Source of the DNA: Ralstonia mannitolilytica
GTDB taxonomy: Bacteria > Pseudomonadota > Gammaproteobacteria > Burkholderiales > Burkholderiaceae
Assembly (NCBI RefSeq): GCF_905397375.1
Contig: NZ_CAJPVG010000014.1
Location: 1 to 64,000 of the forward strand
Direction: 5' to 3'
Length of the DNA stretch: 64,000 nucleotides
Of the stretch, positions 53,005-62,182 are shown piece after piece. The stretch's first letter is position 1. Each line of letters starts with the position of its first letter. The notes below the pieces were generated by a model. The model did not search any database. It had not been told where the DNA came from and saw nothing but the letters and a program-made list of their open reading frames with translations. A program made the position numbers and the translations under genes.

Positions 53005-53367
53005 TTCCCAACCCCACTCAGATGGTTCTCAATCCCACCGCCACCTGGTCCGAAGACACGTAGCGGGCATGCACGGCCGGCCAAGGCACCGGTCAGCCGA
53101 AGAAGAGGGGGAGGCGGGCGGTGCGTGCCAGGATGGGCGAGGTCCACAGGCGTGGCGATGGGGCGCCGCGCAGGTCCTGGCTTGCCCGATGGTGCGACTG
53201 GATTGACGCATGTCACTTCTCCCCGGTCCCGGACCGTTCTTGCGTGGTCCTTGATGCCTTGTGTGTCTGGCGCGTGCCTGGTGGCGTTCATTCCGTCAGG
53301 CTGGCTGCGGCGACGCCGTGTGCTTGTCTTGCACCGCATCGGCACGCGTCAGGGGTTCCCCCCTCGG
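53005..53367. other. Intergenic region, 363 bp
   Basis: Spacer between the prepilin peptidase gene and rcpC, both minus strand. Open frames crossing it have no recognisable protein character. It is long for an internal gap, so it may hold a secondary promoter for the rcpC-onward genes or a processing site. I see no clear -35/-10 pair or hairpin. Confidence 0.4.
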
Positions 53368-53910
53368 CTACAACACTCCCCACTTCACCAGCAACGTGCC
53401 CGCGGCAAACGCCACCGCGTACGGCAACTGGATCGTTCCGCTGCGCTTGCCCCCGCTGTCCGGCGAAGGCACGGCCTTGCCACCGAACGGCAGCGACATC
53501 AGCAGCGTTGAAACTCCTGCCAACGAGCGTTGCGCGTCACGGCGCAGCAACACCATGGCAAGCGCGAGCACCCCGCCTGCCAGAAAACTCACGAAGGCAA
53601 TGTGGAAGGCGCCGAAGGGCCCCATGAAGGCACCGATCGCGCCCATCAGCTTCACGTCGCCGGCGCCCATGCCACCGAGCAGATAGACGCCGATGCACAG
53701 GCCCATGCCCACCGCTGCGCCACCGAGCCAGGCGAGCGCGCCAGCGGTGAAGCCCTGTGTGAGGCATTGCGCGAGAAGCGCTGCCACGAGGCCCGATGCC
53801 ACCAGCCAGTTCGGGATGCGGCGCGAGCGCACGTCGCTCGCCGCGGCCATCACGATGAGCACGATCAGGCTGAGGTTCGCCAGGGCGCTCAGGCTTGTCA
53901 GGGTGGTCAT
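53368..53910 (-). CDS. tadV: TadV/CpaA prepilin peptidase
   Basis: 180 residues, about five membrane helices. The catalytic aspartates are in ASDVRSRRIPN (Asp26) and GMGAGDVKLMG (Asp85), as in the TadV/CpaA subfamily of type IV prepilin peptidases without the N-methylation domain. It would cleave Flp, TadE and TadG before their hydrophobic segments. Lies 122 bp after the flp1 gene. Confidence 0.94.
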   Translation of the reverse strand: MTTLTSLSALANLSLIVLIVMAAASDVRSRRIPNWLVASGLVAALLAQCLTQGFTAGALAWLGGAAVGMGLCIGVYLLGGMGAGDVKLMGAIGAFMGPFGAFHIAFVSFLAGGVLALAMVLLRRDAQRSLAGVSTLLMSLPFGGKAVPSPDSGGKRSGTIQLPYAVAFAAGTLLVKWGVL

Positions 53911-54032
53911 CTCGGGTTCCTCTCGGGCGATTGTTCTGGCTGTCCGCGCGGCAGCGGGTGCCGCGGGCCAGCGTGTATTCGGCCGGATCAGGCCCGGGGC
54001 TGCCGGACCTGACCTGGGCGCACTGGCACTGC

Positions 54033-54209
54033 TCAGGCGGCGGCCGTCGACAGCTGGGTTGCGATCGAATTCCAGATGGCGCCGACCGCGGTCTTGACGG
54101 TGGTGCCGTAGGTCACCATCACCAGAGCCACAAAGGCCAGCAGCAGTGCGTATTCCACGCCGGCTGCACCGTCTTCTTCGCGCACGAAACGCTTGATCAT
54201 GGCTTTCAT
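54033..54209 (-). CDS. flp: Flp family type IVb prepilin (major pilin candidate)
   Basis: 58 residues from ATG 54209 (MKAMIKRFVREEDG), preceded by GAGGAGATTGAA. Prepilin cut DG|AAGVEYALLLAFVALVMV with Glu at +5 and Tyr at +6, the Flp signature. The short mature chain ends NSIATQLSTAAA. Polymerises into thin bundle-forming pili used for adhesion and aggregation. First gene of the core Tad run, 122 bp before tadV. Confidence 0.93.
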   Translation of the reverse strand: MKAMIKRFVREEDGAAGVEYALLLAFVALVMVTYGTTVKTAVGAIWNSIATQLSTAAA

Positions 54210-54744
54210 TTCAATCTCCTCACGTCATGGTTCAAGGAAAGGCGCACCGCTGAAGATCGGGCGCTGGGTTCTGGCCAGACAAGCCGGCCAAGGCCAAACC
54301 AGGGGTTCCGGAGATCGTGTGCGCACACCGGTGCCACACCGGCGCGAAGGCCAGCATGTTCCGGAGCACGACAACACCAAGAGGCTCCCCCGACTTCACC
54401 AGTTCTCAGGGCTCGCACCGGCGTGGCCGCTGGTGGTCGCTCGCCCGGACATCGCCGCAAATCGCAGCAGGTGCCCACTGGGCGCCGTGGGCTGGTCCAC
54501 CATTCCTCCAGGGACCGGCTCACGCCTGAAAGTGCAACAACTTCGGTGTTCGCCACAGGCGCTCCCGGCGGGTTGCCGGTCCCTGCAGCCGGCTGGCCTC
54601 TTTGTGCCAGCGCGTTGACAACTTCCCCGTACGTCTTCTGTTCTGTTCTGTTCTGTTCTGTTCTGTTCGCTGCGCTGCTCGTCCGGCATGCGCTGTGTGC
54701 GACTGGCCCGTGCGGCGATTGCGTGCTACCCAGGCCTTGGAATA
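54210..54744. other. Region between the two flp genes, 535 bp, with tandem repeat
   Basis: No credible gene: a 253-codon minus-strand frame spans it but overlaps flp2 in another frame and its sequence follows base composition. Being directly upstream of flp1, it should carry the main pilin promoter. The notable element is the TTCTG array at 54636. No confident promoter or attenuator was found. Confidence 0.5.
54636..54665. repeat. Pentanucleotide repeat, six TTCTG copies
   Basis: Six uninterrupted TTCTG units (CAGAA on the minus strand), followed by a broken copy TTCGC. It lies 427 bp upstream of the flp1 start and 80 bp beyond the flp2 stop. Short arrays of this kind can gain or lose units by slippage and so vary promoter spacing. 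Confidence 0.9.
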
Positions 54745-54960
54745 TCAACCACCCGGACCACCGCCCTGCGAGCCCGATGATCCGAACCCACCAGGTGTCA
54801 TCAACACCGATACCGCGTTGCTCCAGAAATCGCCCACGCTGGTTTCGACGCTCGCCATGACGCTGACCAGCACCAACGCCGCCATCACCATCAGTAGCGC
54901 GTACTCCACAGTGGCCGCGCCGGTCTGGCAGTGCTTGATGTGTGCGTCCCTGGTTTTCAC
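54745..54960 (-). CDS. Second Flp-type prepilin-like protein
   Basis: 71 residues if started at GTG 54960 (VKTRDAHIKHCQTG), preceded by GGGGGGTGCGAT; a TTG at 54975 is an alternative. Prepilin cut QTG|AATVEYALLMVMAALVLVSV with Glu +5 and Tyr +6. After the hydrophobic core the tail is Gly/Ser-rich (GGFGSSGSQGGGPGG), unlike flp1, and there is one Cys before the cleavage site. It may be a minor or alternative pilin. Confidence 0.8.
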   Translation of the reverse strand: MKTRDAHIKHCQTGAATVEYALLMVMAALVLVSVMASVETSVGDFWSNAVSVLMTPGGFGSSGSQGGGPGG

Positions 54961-55596
54961 ATCGCACCCCCCCAAGGTGTATGGCGCTTATGCTCTTTTG
55001 TTCCTAAACAGGGCCGCGCTATGGCGGCGGAAGCCACAGAGCGACGAGCGTGCCATTGCAGCCAAGTCCTTGATTTTCAAAGGGTAGGGACGCGGGTAAG
55101 GGCGGGGACGCGACGAAGCGGCGCGCCTTGTTTCCCCGGGCACCGGGCGCGCTTTGTGCGCGATGCGATATAGCAAACGGTTACGCACTTTCGATTTGCG
55201 CAAACGCCAAACGTGAAAGTGATGCGAAGGCGCTGTATGCGCAAACAACCCGCGGGTTAGCCCGCATGCACGTGGACGCTGTGAATGCGTGCATTCCTGC
55301 AACATGGCGGCCTTTGACGAGACACGCTCCGGTGCGTGGCAGCCGACCGTGGCGGCGCGGGTGCGGGGCCGCTCTGGATAGGGGTTCAGGGAAGAGGGGA
55401 CAGCGTGATCGGTCAGACAGCCTAGAGCGGACGGTGGGCCTGACCTCGATGCCCGATGCGGTGGCGTCGGGCGGCTCATGCGGAAGGATTAGGCGCACGG
55501 CCGACAGCGATGGCGAGTGGGCGCCGGTCAAAACGGTTTCAGTCGTGAAACACGGCGGACGCGGCAGCAGGCGAAAAGGGCTCAAGCGCAGAGCGG
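54961..55596. other. Intergenic region, 636 bp, upstream of the pilus genes
   Basis: Somewhat AT-richer around 55150-55260, with the palindrome AACCCGCGGGTT (55247-55258) and two GCGCAAAC copies (about 55198 and 55240). Frames on both strands look like shadows. It likely holds the upstream promoter of the pilus run and regulator sites; none is proven from sequence alone. Confidence 0.45.
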
Positions 55597-56121
55597 TTAC
55601 AGCACGACCGGCCGATCGCTCAACTCATTCGCGCGCGGCGCACCGTCGGACGGCGCATGCGTGGCCAGCAGGTCATTGATCTGCGCCAGCGCTTCCAGCA
55701 CGGGTGCCATCGACACACGCTGCGCAAAGCCGCCCGTGATCGTGTCGCAGATGGCGCGCCACGTGTGCGCGTCGACTTTGGCGGCGATGCCGTGATCGGC
55801 CAGGATCTCGACCGCGTGGTCGGCGAGGTTGATGTAGAGCAGCACGCCCACGTGTTCGCGGGTGTTCCACACCTCCAGCAGGCCGAACAGCGTGCGGGCG
55901 CGCTCGCGTGGCGTGATGCCGGCCCACGCATCGCGCACGGGAAGGGCGCTTTCGATGACGACGCGCACCTCGCCGCGATGGCGTTGTTCGCCCTCTCGCA
56001 CGGCCGCTTCGAGCTGCTGCAGATCGGCGAGCGGGAACGCGCGCCGCGCGCGCGACGGCGTCGTGAGCAGATGGGCCAGGGCCCGGCGGGCGCCGCGATG
56101 GTGTCGGGTATGGGAAGCCAT
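55597..56121 (-). CDS. TPM domain protein, soluble
   Basis: 174 residues with a TPM domain at about 30-150: RGEVRVVIESALPVRDAWAG, LFGLLEVWNTREHVGVLLYINLADHAVEILADHG, and AICDTITGGFAQ. There is no signal peptide, unlike its partner at 56139. TPM proteins are linked to membrane or photosystem quality control and acid-phosphatase-like folds. Third gene of the LemA-TPM-TPM run; gap 17 bp. Confidence 0.88.
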   Translation of the reverse strand: MASHTRHHRGARRALAHLLTTPSRARRAFPLADLQQLEAAVREGEQRHRGEVRVVIESALPVRDAWAGITPRERARTLFGLLEVWNTREHVGVLLYINLADHAVEILADHGIAAKVDAHTWRAICDTITGGFAQRVSMAPVLEALAQINDLLATHAPSDGAPRANELSDRPVVL

Positions 56122-56138
56122 GGTCGCGTCGTCTGTCG

Positions 56139-56990
56139 TTACCAGTTGCCGGAGGCGCCGCCCCCGCCGAAATCGCCACCGCCCCCACCGCCGAAGCCGC
56201 CGCCCCCGCCACCGAGATCACCCCCGCCGCGTCCCCAGCCACCGCCCAGCCCGCCGCCAAGTCCGCCGATGGCGCCCGGGCCCCAGCCACGGTTGCCAAG
56301 CACCACGCGCGAACCGGGCCGCCCGGGCAGGCTGCCCGTCACACGGCCTCCCGAGCGCATGGCCGCGCTCAGCACAAAGAACACGATGATCGCCAGCGGG
56401 AACAGCACCGGCAGCCAATCTCCGATGCCGCTGCTCTGCTGCCGCTTGGCGCGCTCGGCGGGCGGCAGGTTTTCCTGCGCGATGACGGTCTGGATGGCCG
56501 AGATGCCCGCCGACAGCCCGCCATAGAAGTCGCCCTGGCGGAAGTGTGGCGCCATCACGTCCTGGAGGATGTGCTTCGATTGCAGGTCGGTCAGCGAGCC
56601 TTCCAGCCCGCGCCCGACCTCGATGCGCATCTTGCGCAGCGATGCCGGGTTGTCCTTGGCGATGAGGATGATCGCGCCGTCGTCCACGCCCTTGCGCCCG
56701 GCCTTCCACGCTTCGGCCACCCGAATGCCGTAGGCCTCGATCGGCTCGGGCGCGGTGGTCGGCACCATCAGCACGAAGATCTGGCTGCCGCGCTGCTGTT
56801 CGTAGTCGGCCAGCACCTGTTCCAGCGCGCCGCGCTGCTCGGCGCTGAGCGTGCCGGTCAGGTCGGTCACGCGCGCGGCCAGCGGCGGCACGGCGACCAT
56901 GTCGGTCTGCGCGCGCGCGGACAACGCTGCCATCAGCCACAGGGCCGCTGTCAGCAGGAGGGCGAAGAAGGCACGCACGCGCATCGGCAT
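56139..56990 (-). CDS. TPM domain protein (YgcG-like) with glycine-rich tail
   Basis: About 283 residues from ATG 56990 (MPMRVRAFFALLLTAALWL); a TTG at 57005 is possible. Signal peptide, then the TPM domain at about 35-160 (VTDLTGTLSAEQRGALEQVL, VAEAWKAGRKGVDDGAIILIAK, LRKMRIEVGRGLEG). A membrane helix (LPVLFPLAIIVFFVLSAAM) leads into a Gly-rich C-terminus with FGGGGGGDFGGGGASGNW. Typical YgcG architecture, co-encoded with LemA 22 bp upstream. Confidence 0.9.
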   Translation of the reverse strand: MPMRVRAFFALLLTAALWLMAALSARAQTDMVAVPPLAARVTDLTGTLSAEQRGALEQVLADYEQQRGSQIFVLMVPTTAPEPIEAYGIRVAEAWKAGRKGVDDGAIILIAKDNPASLRKMRIEVGRGLEGSLTDLQSKHILQDVMAPHFRQGDFYGGLSAGISAIQTVIAQENLPPAERAKRQQSSGIGDWLPVLFPLAIIVFFVLSAAMRSGGRVTGSLPGRPGSRVVLGNRGWGPGAIGGLGGGLGGGWGRGGGDLGGGGGGFGGGGGGDFGGGGASGNW

Positions 56991-57012
56991 GGGGGGCAGG
57001 TTCAAGTGCTTG

Positions 57013-57639
57013 TCAGAACTTCACCGCCGGGGCGGTGGAGATGCCCTTCTCGTTCTCGACCGTGAAGTTCGGCTTGACCTGGTAGCCCATCACCTTGGCC
57101 GTCAGGTTGGTCGGGAAGCTGCGGGCCAGCACGTTGTAGTCCTGCACCGACTTGATGTAACGCTGGCGCGCCACGGTGATGCGGTTCTCGGTGCCCTCGA
57201 GCTGCGATTGCAGATCACGGAACGACTGGTCGGCCTTGAGTTGCGGGTAGTTCTCCGACACCGCCATCAACCGAGACAGCGCGCTCGAGAGCTCGCCCTG
57301 CGCCTGCTGGAATTTCTTGAACGCCTCGGGGTCGTTGAGCGTTTCCGGCGTGACCTGGATGCTCGTGGCGGCCGCCCGGGCGCGCGTCACGGCCTCGAGC
57401 GTGTCCTTTTCGTGCGAGGCATAGCCCTTGACCGTGTTCACCAGGTTCGGGATCAGGTCGGCGCGGCGCTGGTACTGGTTGACGACCTCGGCCCAGGCGG
57501 CCTTGGTGGCTTCATCCTTCGACTGGAAGTCGTTGTAGCCGCAGGCCGACAGGAGCGGTGCAGCCAGCACGGCCAGCGACAGCGCCAGCGCGCGCAGCAT
57601 CGAGAAACGCGTCGAGCGGAAGGTCAGGGCAGGGGTCAT
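57013..57639 (-). CDS. LemA family lipoprotein-like protein
   Basis: 208 residues from ATG 57639 (MTPALTFRSTRFSMLRAL), preceded by AGAGGACTTC. Lipobox LLSAC near residue 32 (APLLSACGYNDFQ). The helical LemA domain is clear: NQYQRRADLIPNLVNTVKGYASHEKDTLEAV, GELSSALSRLMAVSENYPQLKADQSF and NRITVARQRYIKSVQDYN. LemA proteins are coiled-coil envelope proteins usually beside TPM genes. First gene of this operon. Confidence 0.93.
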   Translation of the reverse strand: MTPALTFRSTRFSMLRALALSLAVLAAPLLSACGYNDFQSKDEATKAAWAEVVNQYQRRADLIPNLVNTVKGYASHEKDTLEAVTRARAAATSIQVTPETLNDPEAFKKFQQAQGELSSALSRLMAVSENYPQLKADQSFRDLQSQLEGTENRITVARQRYIKSVQDYNVLARSFPTNLTAKVMGYQVKPNFTVENEKGISTAPAVKF

Positions 57640-58045
57640 GAAGTCCTCTTCTGGATCGAACAATCGGCAACAGATGTGGCATGAGACCGACATCGTCTCA
57701 CGGCGTTCCGGCCCTCTCTAGCTTATGCGCTTGACGCTCCGGTCACACATCAGTACGGTATTGGGACATTTTTGACAATTTCCATGCGCGTGATTTCCCC
57801 TGCCTCGTCGAACCGCACGGCACCGGCCTTCAGCCGGTCGGTTGCGTCGACGCTCGCACGCGCCAAAAAAGCCTCCAAACAGCCGCTCGTCTGACCGGAG
57901 CGCTGTTCCGTCAGATGGGCGACGGAACAGCGGACAACCAGCGGTTCGACACGGTTGATCTACTCACCCGCATCTCGCGGGCCTGCCTTCCCGATGCTCT
58001 CCTGACGGTCTTCGATCGGTCGTTGATTCGTCCAGGAGTGTTGTC
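57640..58045. other. Divergent spacer, 406 bp
   Basis: Between lemA and the DapA-family gene. It contains AT-rich ACATTTTTGACAATTTC at about 57769, plausible -35 material, and a 12-bp inverted repeat at 57901. No small gene with support. Confidence 0.5.
57901..57932. promoter_or_regulatory. 12-bp perfect inverted repeat upstream of DapA-family gene
   Basis: CGCTGTTCCGTC (57901-57912) and GACGGAACAGCG (57921-57932), 8-bp spacer. It lies 114 bp upstream of the aldolase gene; no T-run follows. It could be an operator for a dimeric regulator or a leader hairpin. Confidence 0.5.
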
Positions 58046-58954
58046 ATGCTTGAAAACCCGTTCACCCCCTCGTCCGCCAGCATGCGTCCGTCGTACGCGG
58101 GCATCTGGGTGCCCATCGTCACGCCGTTTGCCGAGGATGCGGCGCGCTCGGTCGATTACGGCGCGCTGTATGCGCTGGTCGTGCGCTATCGCGGCCTGGG
58201 CGTCGCCGGCTTCGTCGCGTGCGGCAGCACGGGCGAGGCGGCCGCGCTCACCGATCAGGAGCAGGCCGACGTGCTCGATACCGTGCGTGCCGCCGCCGAT
58301 GGCCTGCCGGTCGTGATGGGCCTGTCGGGCAGCGCGCTGGCACCGGTGCACGAGCGCATGCTGCGCCTTGCCGGGCATCGTCCGGCCGCGTTCCTGATCC
58401 CGGCGCCTTCGTACATCCGCCCATCGCAGGCTGGGCTCATCGAATACTTCACTGCCCTGGCCGATGCGTCGCGCGTGCCGGTGCTGCTGTACGACATCCC
58501 GTATCGCACTGGTGCCACCATCGAGACCGAAACGCTGCTCGCGCTGGCCGCGCACCCGAATATCCATGGCATCAAGGATTGCGGCGGCGATGCCGACAAG
58601 ACGCAGCGCGTGATTGCCGACGGCCGGCTGCAAGTCTTGGCGGGCGAGGATGCCCAGGCATTCGGCACGCTGTGCGCGGGCGGCGTGGGCGCGATCATTG
58701 CGGCCGCCCATGTGCGGACCGAGCTGTTTGTGGAGATGGCGCGAGCCGTGCATGAACAACGCCTGAACGATGCGCGGCGCTTGCATCATGCGCTGGCGCC
58801 CGTGATCCGCTTGCTGTTTGCGCAGACGAACCCGGGGCCGTTGAAGGCTTGGTTAGCTGCTGAGGGGTTGATCAGGAATGTTGTGCGGGCGCCGATGGTG
58901 GGGGCTTCTGAGGGGCTTGGGAGGGAGTTGGTGGAAGTGGTTGGGAGGGTTTGA
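58046..58954 (+). CDS. DapA/NAL-superfamily aldolase or synthase
   Basis: 302 residues from ATG 58046, after GGAGTGTTGTC. TIM-barrel class I aldolase of the dihydrodipicolinate synthase family: GSTGEAAALTDQE, the Tyr motif LLYDIPYRTGA, and the Schiff-base lysine in GIKDCGGD (about residue 176). Length is normal (about 292-300). It stands alone with no lysine-biosynthesis genes nearby, so it could be a paralog acting on a pyruvate-derived sugar acid instead of the housekeeping dapA. The last 90 bp shift to G/T-rich codon use. Confidence 0.88.
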   Translation: MLENPFTPSSASMRPSYAGIWVPIVTPFAEDAARSVDYGALYALVVRYRGLGVAGFVACGSTGEAAALTDQEQADVLDTVRAAADGLPVVMGLSGSALAPVHERMLRLAGHRPAAFLIPAPSYIRPSQAGLIEYFTALADASRVPVLLYDIPYRTGATIETETLLALAAHPNIHGIKDCGGDADKTQRVIADGRLQVLAGEDAQAFGTLCAGGVGAIIAAAHVRTELFVEMARAVHEQRLNDARRLHHALAPVIRLLFAQTNPGPLKAWLAAEGLIRNVVRAPMVGASEGLGRELVEVVGRV

Positions 58955-58955
58955 G

Positions 58956-59210
58956 TTTTTTTGTTGTTGGTCCATCCCTGTTTCGTACCCTGCCGGGCAC
59001 GACCTATTTTTCTTTGTCTTGCCAAAGAAAAGTAGGCAAAAGAAAGGCGCGCCCGAGATGGCGACCCCCCTTGAATTTGTGTAACCGGGCGGAGACGGGG
59101 AAAACTCGCTGCGCTCAGACAGTCCCCCGTCTTGTTTCCGCCCGGGCAAGACAAAGAAAGTGAGTCGCCCCCGGCAGGGGTGAAACAAGGGATGCACCAA
59201 CAACAAAAAA
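58956..59210. repeat. Long palindromic intergenic element
   Basis: The left arm (58956-59023) and right arm (59145-59210) are imperfect reverse complements over about 65 bp; shared blocks are TTTTGTTGTTGGT, CATCCCT, CCTGCCGGG and TTTCTTTGTCTTGCC. An inner pair GGGCGGAGACGGGG (59087-59100) and its near-complement ending CCGCCC lies inside. Composition is unlike the flanking genes. It fills the gap between the convergent aldolase and hemL genes and looks like a dispersed repeat family, possibly MITE-like. Confidence 0.75.
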
Positions 59211-59223
59211 AGCACAAAAAAAA

Positions 59224-60525
<1,302 letters not shown>

Positions 60526-60727
60526 GGAAACGAGTGGAATAGAGTGGCGCCACGCGAAATGGCGCAGCGGCGCGGTTTGAAGTCGGATATGCAGTGGTTT
60601 GACGCAGATGCCAGTCGGATGCAGTCAAACGCCGCGCCGCCGCCGTGCGTGTTCTGGCGTGCCGGGGCGGGTTTGGGTACCATCTGGCCTGCCATTTTAA
60701 TAGACGGAACCACCGAAGCTTTGCCCT

Positions 60728-60910
60728 ATGGAACAACAGATTGAATACAAGACGTGGATGTGCCTGATCTGCGGCTGGATCTACGACGAAGAACAGGGTG
60801 CGCCCGACGACGGCATCGCCCCCGGCACGAAATGGGAAGACGTGCCCATCAACTGGACGTGCCCCGAGTGCGGCGCGCGCAAGGAAGACTTCGAAATGGT
60901 GCAGATCTGA
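60728..60910 (+). CDS. rubA: Rubredoxin
   Basis: 60 residues. Iron-binding Cys pairs MCLICGWIYDEEQGAP and WTCPECGARKEDF, CX2C twice, with the conserved GTKWEDVP between. Small cytoplasmic electron carrier. ATG follows a weak upstream site. Located between hemL and pilG as in many Burkholderiales genomes, by memory. Confidence 0.96.
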   Translation: MEQQIEYKTWMCLICGWIYDEEQGAPDDGIAPGTKWEDVPINWTCPECGARKEDFEMVQI

Positions 60911-61227
60911 TCCGGATCTGACCTGTCCCACGGCCGGCAAGTGAGCGGTTGCCCTCTTGCCAGCCGCCAGATATCGGCAAGTGACGCATCCGAAAGGTCT
61001 CGTCGCTTCCATGCCACAAGCGGTCGGCGACAAGCCGGCGCCATTGACGGCGAATAGGTGACTTGTCACACTTCGTCAAATTCTGAGCTTCACACTTCAT
61101 AAGCGGGCCGGGGGGCGTAGTTTTGAAGTCGTCGCCAGCGTGGCCGTTCGGGCGCGCTGCGCGGCGATTTGCCGCGATCCATCCGGTCAGAATGTCGTGG
61201 CGACCCGTGGTCGCGCAATGCGAGAAC
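60911..61227. other. Spacer before the pilG operon, 317 bp
   Basis: Holds a small CAGATC/GATCTG hairpin at the rubredoxin stop. AT-richer stretches near 61055-61100 (CACTTCGTCAAATTCTGAGC, CACACTTCATAAG) probably contain the pil promoter, but no unambiguous -35/-10 pair is seen. No gene. Confidence 0.45.
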
Positions 61228-61707
61228 ATGATGCAAACCGCGCGGGTGGAACAACTGACCGACTCCCAACCGCTGGCGTCTTCCACGCTGGCCAGTGCTG
61301 TGACGCCGCTTGCGGGCTGCAAAGTCCTGGTGATCGACGATTCCAGCACCATCCGCCGTACCGCGCAGATCTTTCTCTCCCAGGCCGGCTGCCAGGTCGT
61401 GCTGGCCGAAGACGGTTTCGATGCGCTGGCCAAGGTCGGTGACCTGAAGCCCGACCTCGTGTTCTGCGACATCCTGATGCCGAATCTCGACGGCTACCAG
61501 ACCTGCTCGCTCATCAAGAAAAGCCCGAAGTTTCATGCCACACCCGTGATCATGCTGTCTTCGCGCGACGGAATCTTCGACCGTGCGCGCGGCCGGCTGG
61601 TCGGGGCGGTGGATCACCTCGCCAAGCCCTTCACGAAGGAAGCGCTGCTTGAGGCGGTCCAGACGCATCTGCCCGCGGCGCCAGCCCAGGCCCTGGCCGC
61701 GCAGTGA
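61228..61707 (+). CDS. pilG: PilG-type response regulator
   Basis: 159 residues from ATG 61228 (or the adjacent ATG 61231). Single receiver domain: VLVIDDSSTIRRTAQIFL, phospho-acceptor Asp in DLVFCDILMPNLDGYQ, MLSSRDGIFDR and HLAKPFTKEALLEAV. It works in the Pil-Chp chemosensory pathway controlling type IV pilus extension. The N-terminal 30 residues are extra compared with typical PilG. First of pilG-pilH-pilI-pilJ. Confidence 0.92.
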   Translation: MMQTARVEQLTDSQPLASSTLASAVTPLAGCKVLVIDDSSTIRRTAQIFLSQAGCQVVLAEDGFDALAKVGDLKPDLVFCDILMPNLDGYQTCSLIKKSPKFHATPVIMLSSRDGIFDRARGRLVGAVDHLAKPFTKEALLEAVQTHLPAAPAQALAAQ

Positions 61708-61737
61708 TGGCATCTCCCTTAACGAAGGACTGTTTGT

Positions 61738-62106
61738 ATGGCAATCAAGAAAGTGTTGGTGGTCGATGATTCTCCGACCGAAGCGCTGCACCTGTCGGAG
61801 ATCCTCGGCAAGAACGGTTTCAAGGTGACGGTTGCGGCCGACAGCGAGCAGGCCATGGCCAAGCTCGAGGCCGAGCCGTTCGACCTGATCCTGATGGATG
61901 TGGTGATGCCCGGCCAGAACGGCTACCAGACGACCCGCGCGATCAAGAAGGACGATCGCTTCAAGGACGTCCCGGTCATCATCTGCACGACCAAGGGGCT
62001 GGAGACCGACCGCGTGTGGGGCATGCGCCAGGGCGCGTCGGACTACATCGTCAAGCCGGTGAAGGCCGAAGACCTGCTCGACAAGATCGCGAAGCTGGCG
62101 CAGTAA
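61738..62106 (+). CDS. pilH: PilH-type response regulator
   Basis: 122 residues, single receiver domain: KVLVVDDSPTEALHLSEIL, Asp in DLILMDVVMPGQNGYQTTR, ICTTKGLETDR and YIVKPVKAEDLLDKI. ATG lies 30 bp after pilG, in the expected order. PilH counters or balances PilG in twitching motility. Confidence 0.94.
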   Translation: MAIKKVLVVDDSPTEALHLSEILGKNGFKVTVAADSEQAMAKLEAEPFDLILMDVVMPGQNGYQTTRAIKKDDRFKDVPVIICTTKGLETDRVWGMRQGASDYIVKPVKAEDLLDKIAKLAQ

Positions 62107-62182
62107 CGCCGCAGCAGCTTGTTCAACCTCGCGACGCCAAGTCGGGCGCGCAGCACAGACGCAGCACGGAGATGAGCCAGAC

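Noticed and set aside
53005..53345. 114-codon minus-strand frame between rcpC and tadV
   Set aside because: Arg/Pro/Gly composition, no ribosome-binding site and no family motif.
54206..54967. 253-codon minus-strand frame containing the CAGAA repeat (NRTEQNRTEQ)
   Set aside because: Overlaps flp2 in another frame and shows no domain, good start or natural composition; the repeat was kept as a DNA feature only.
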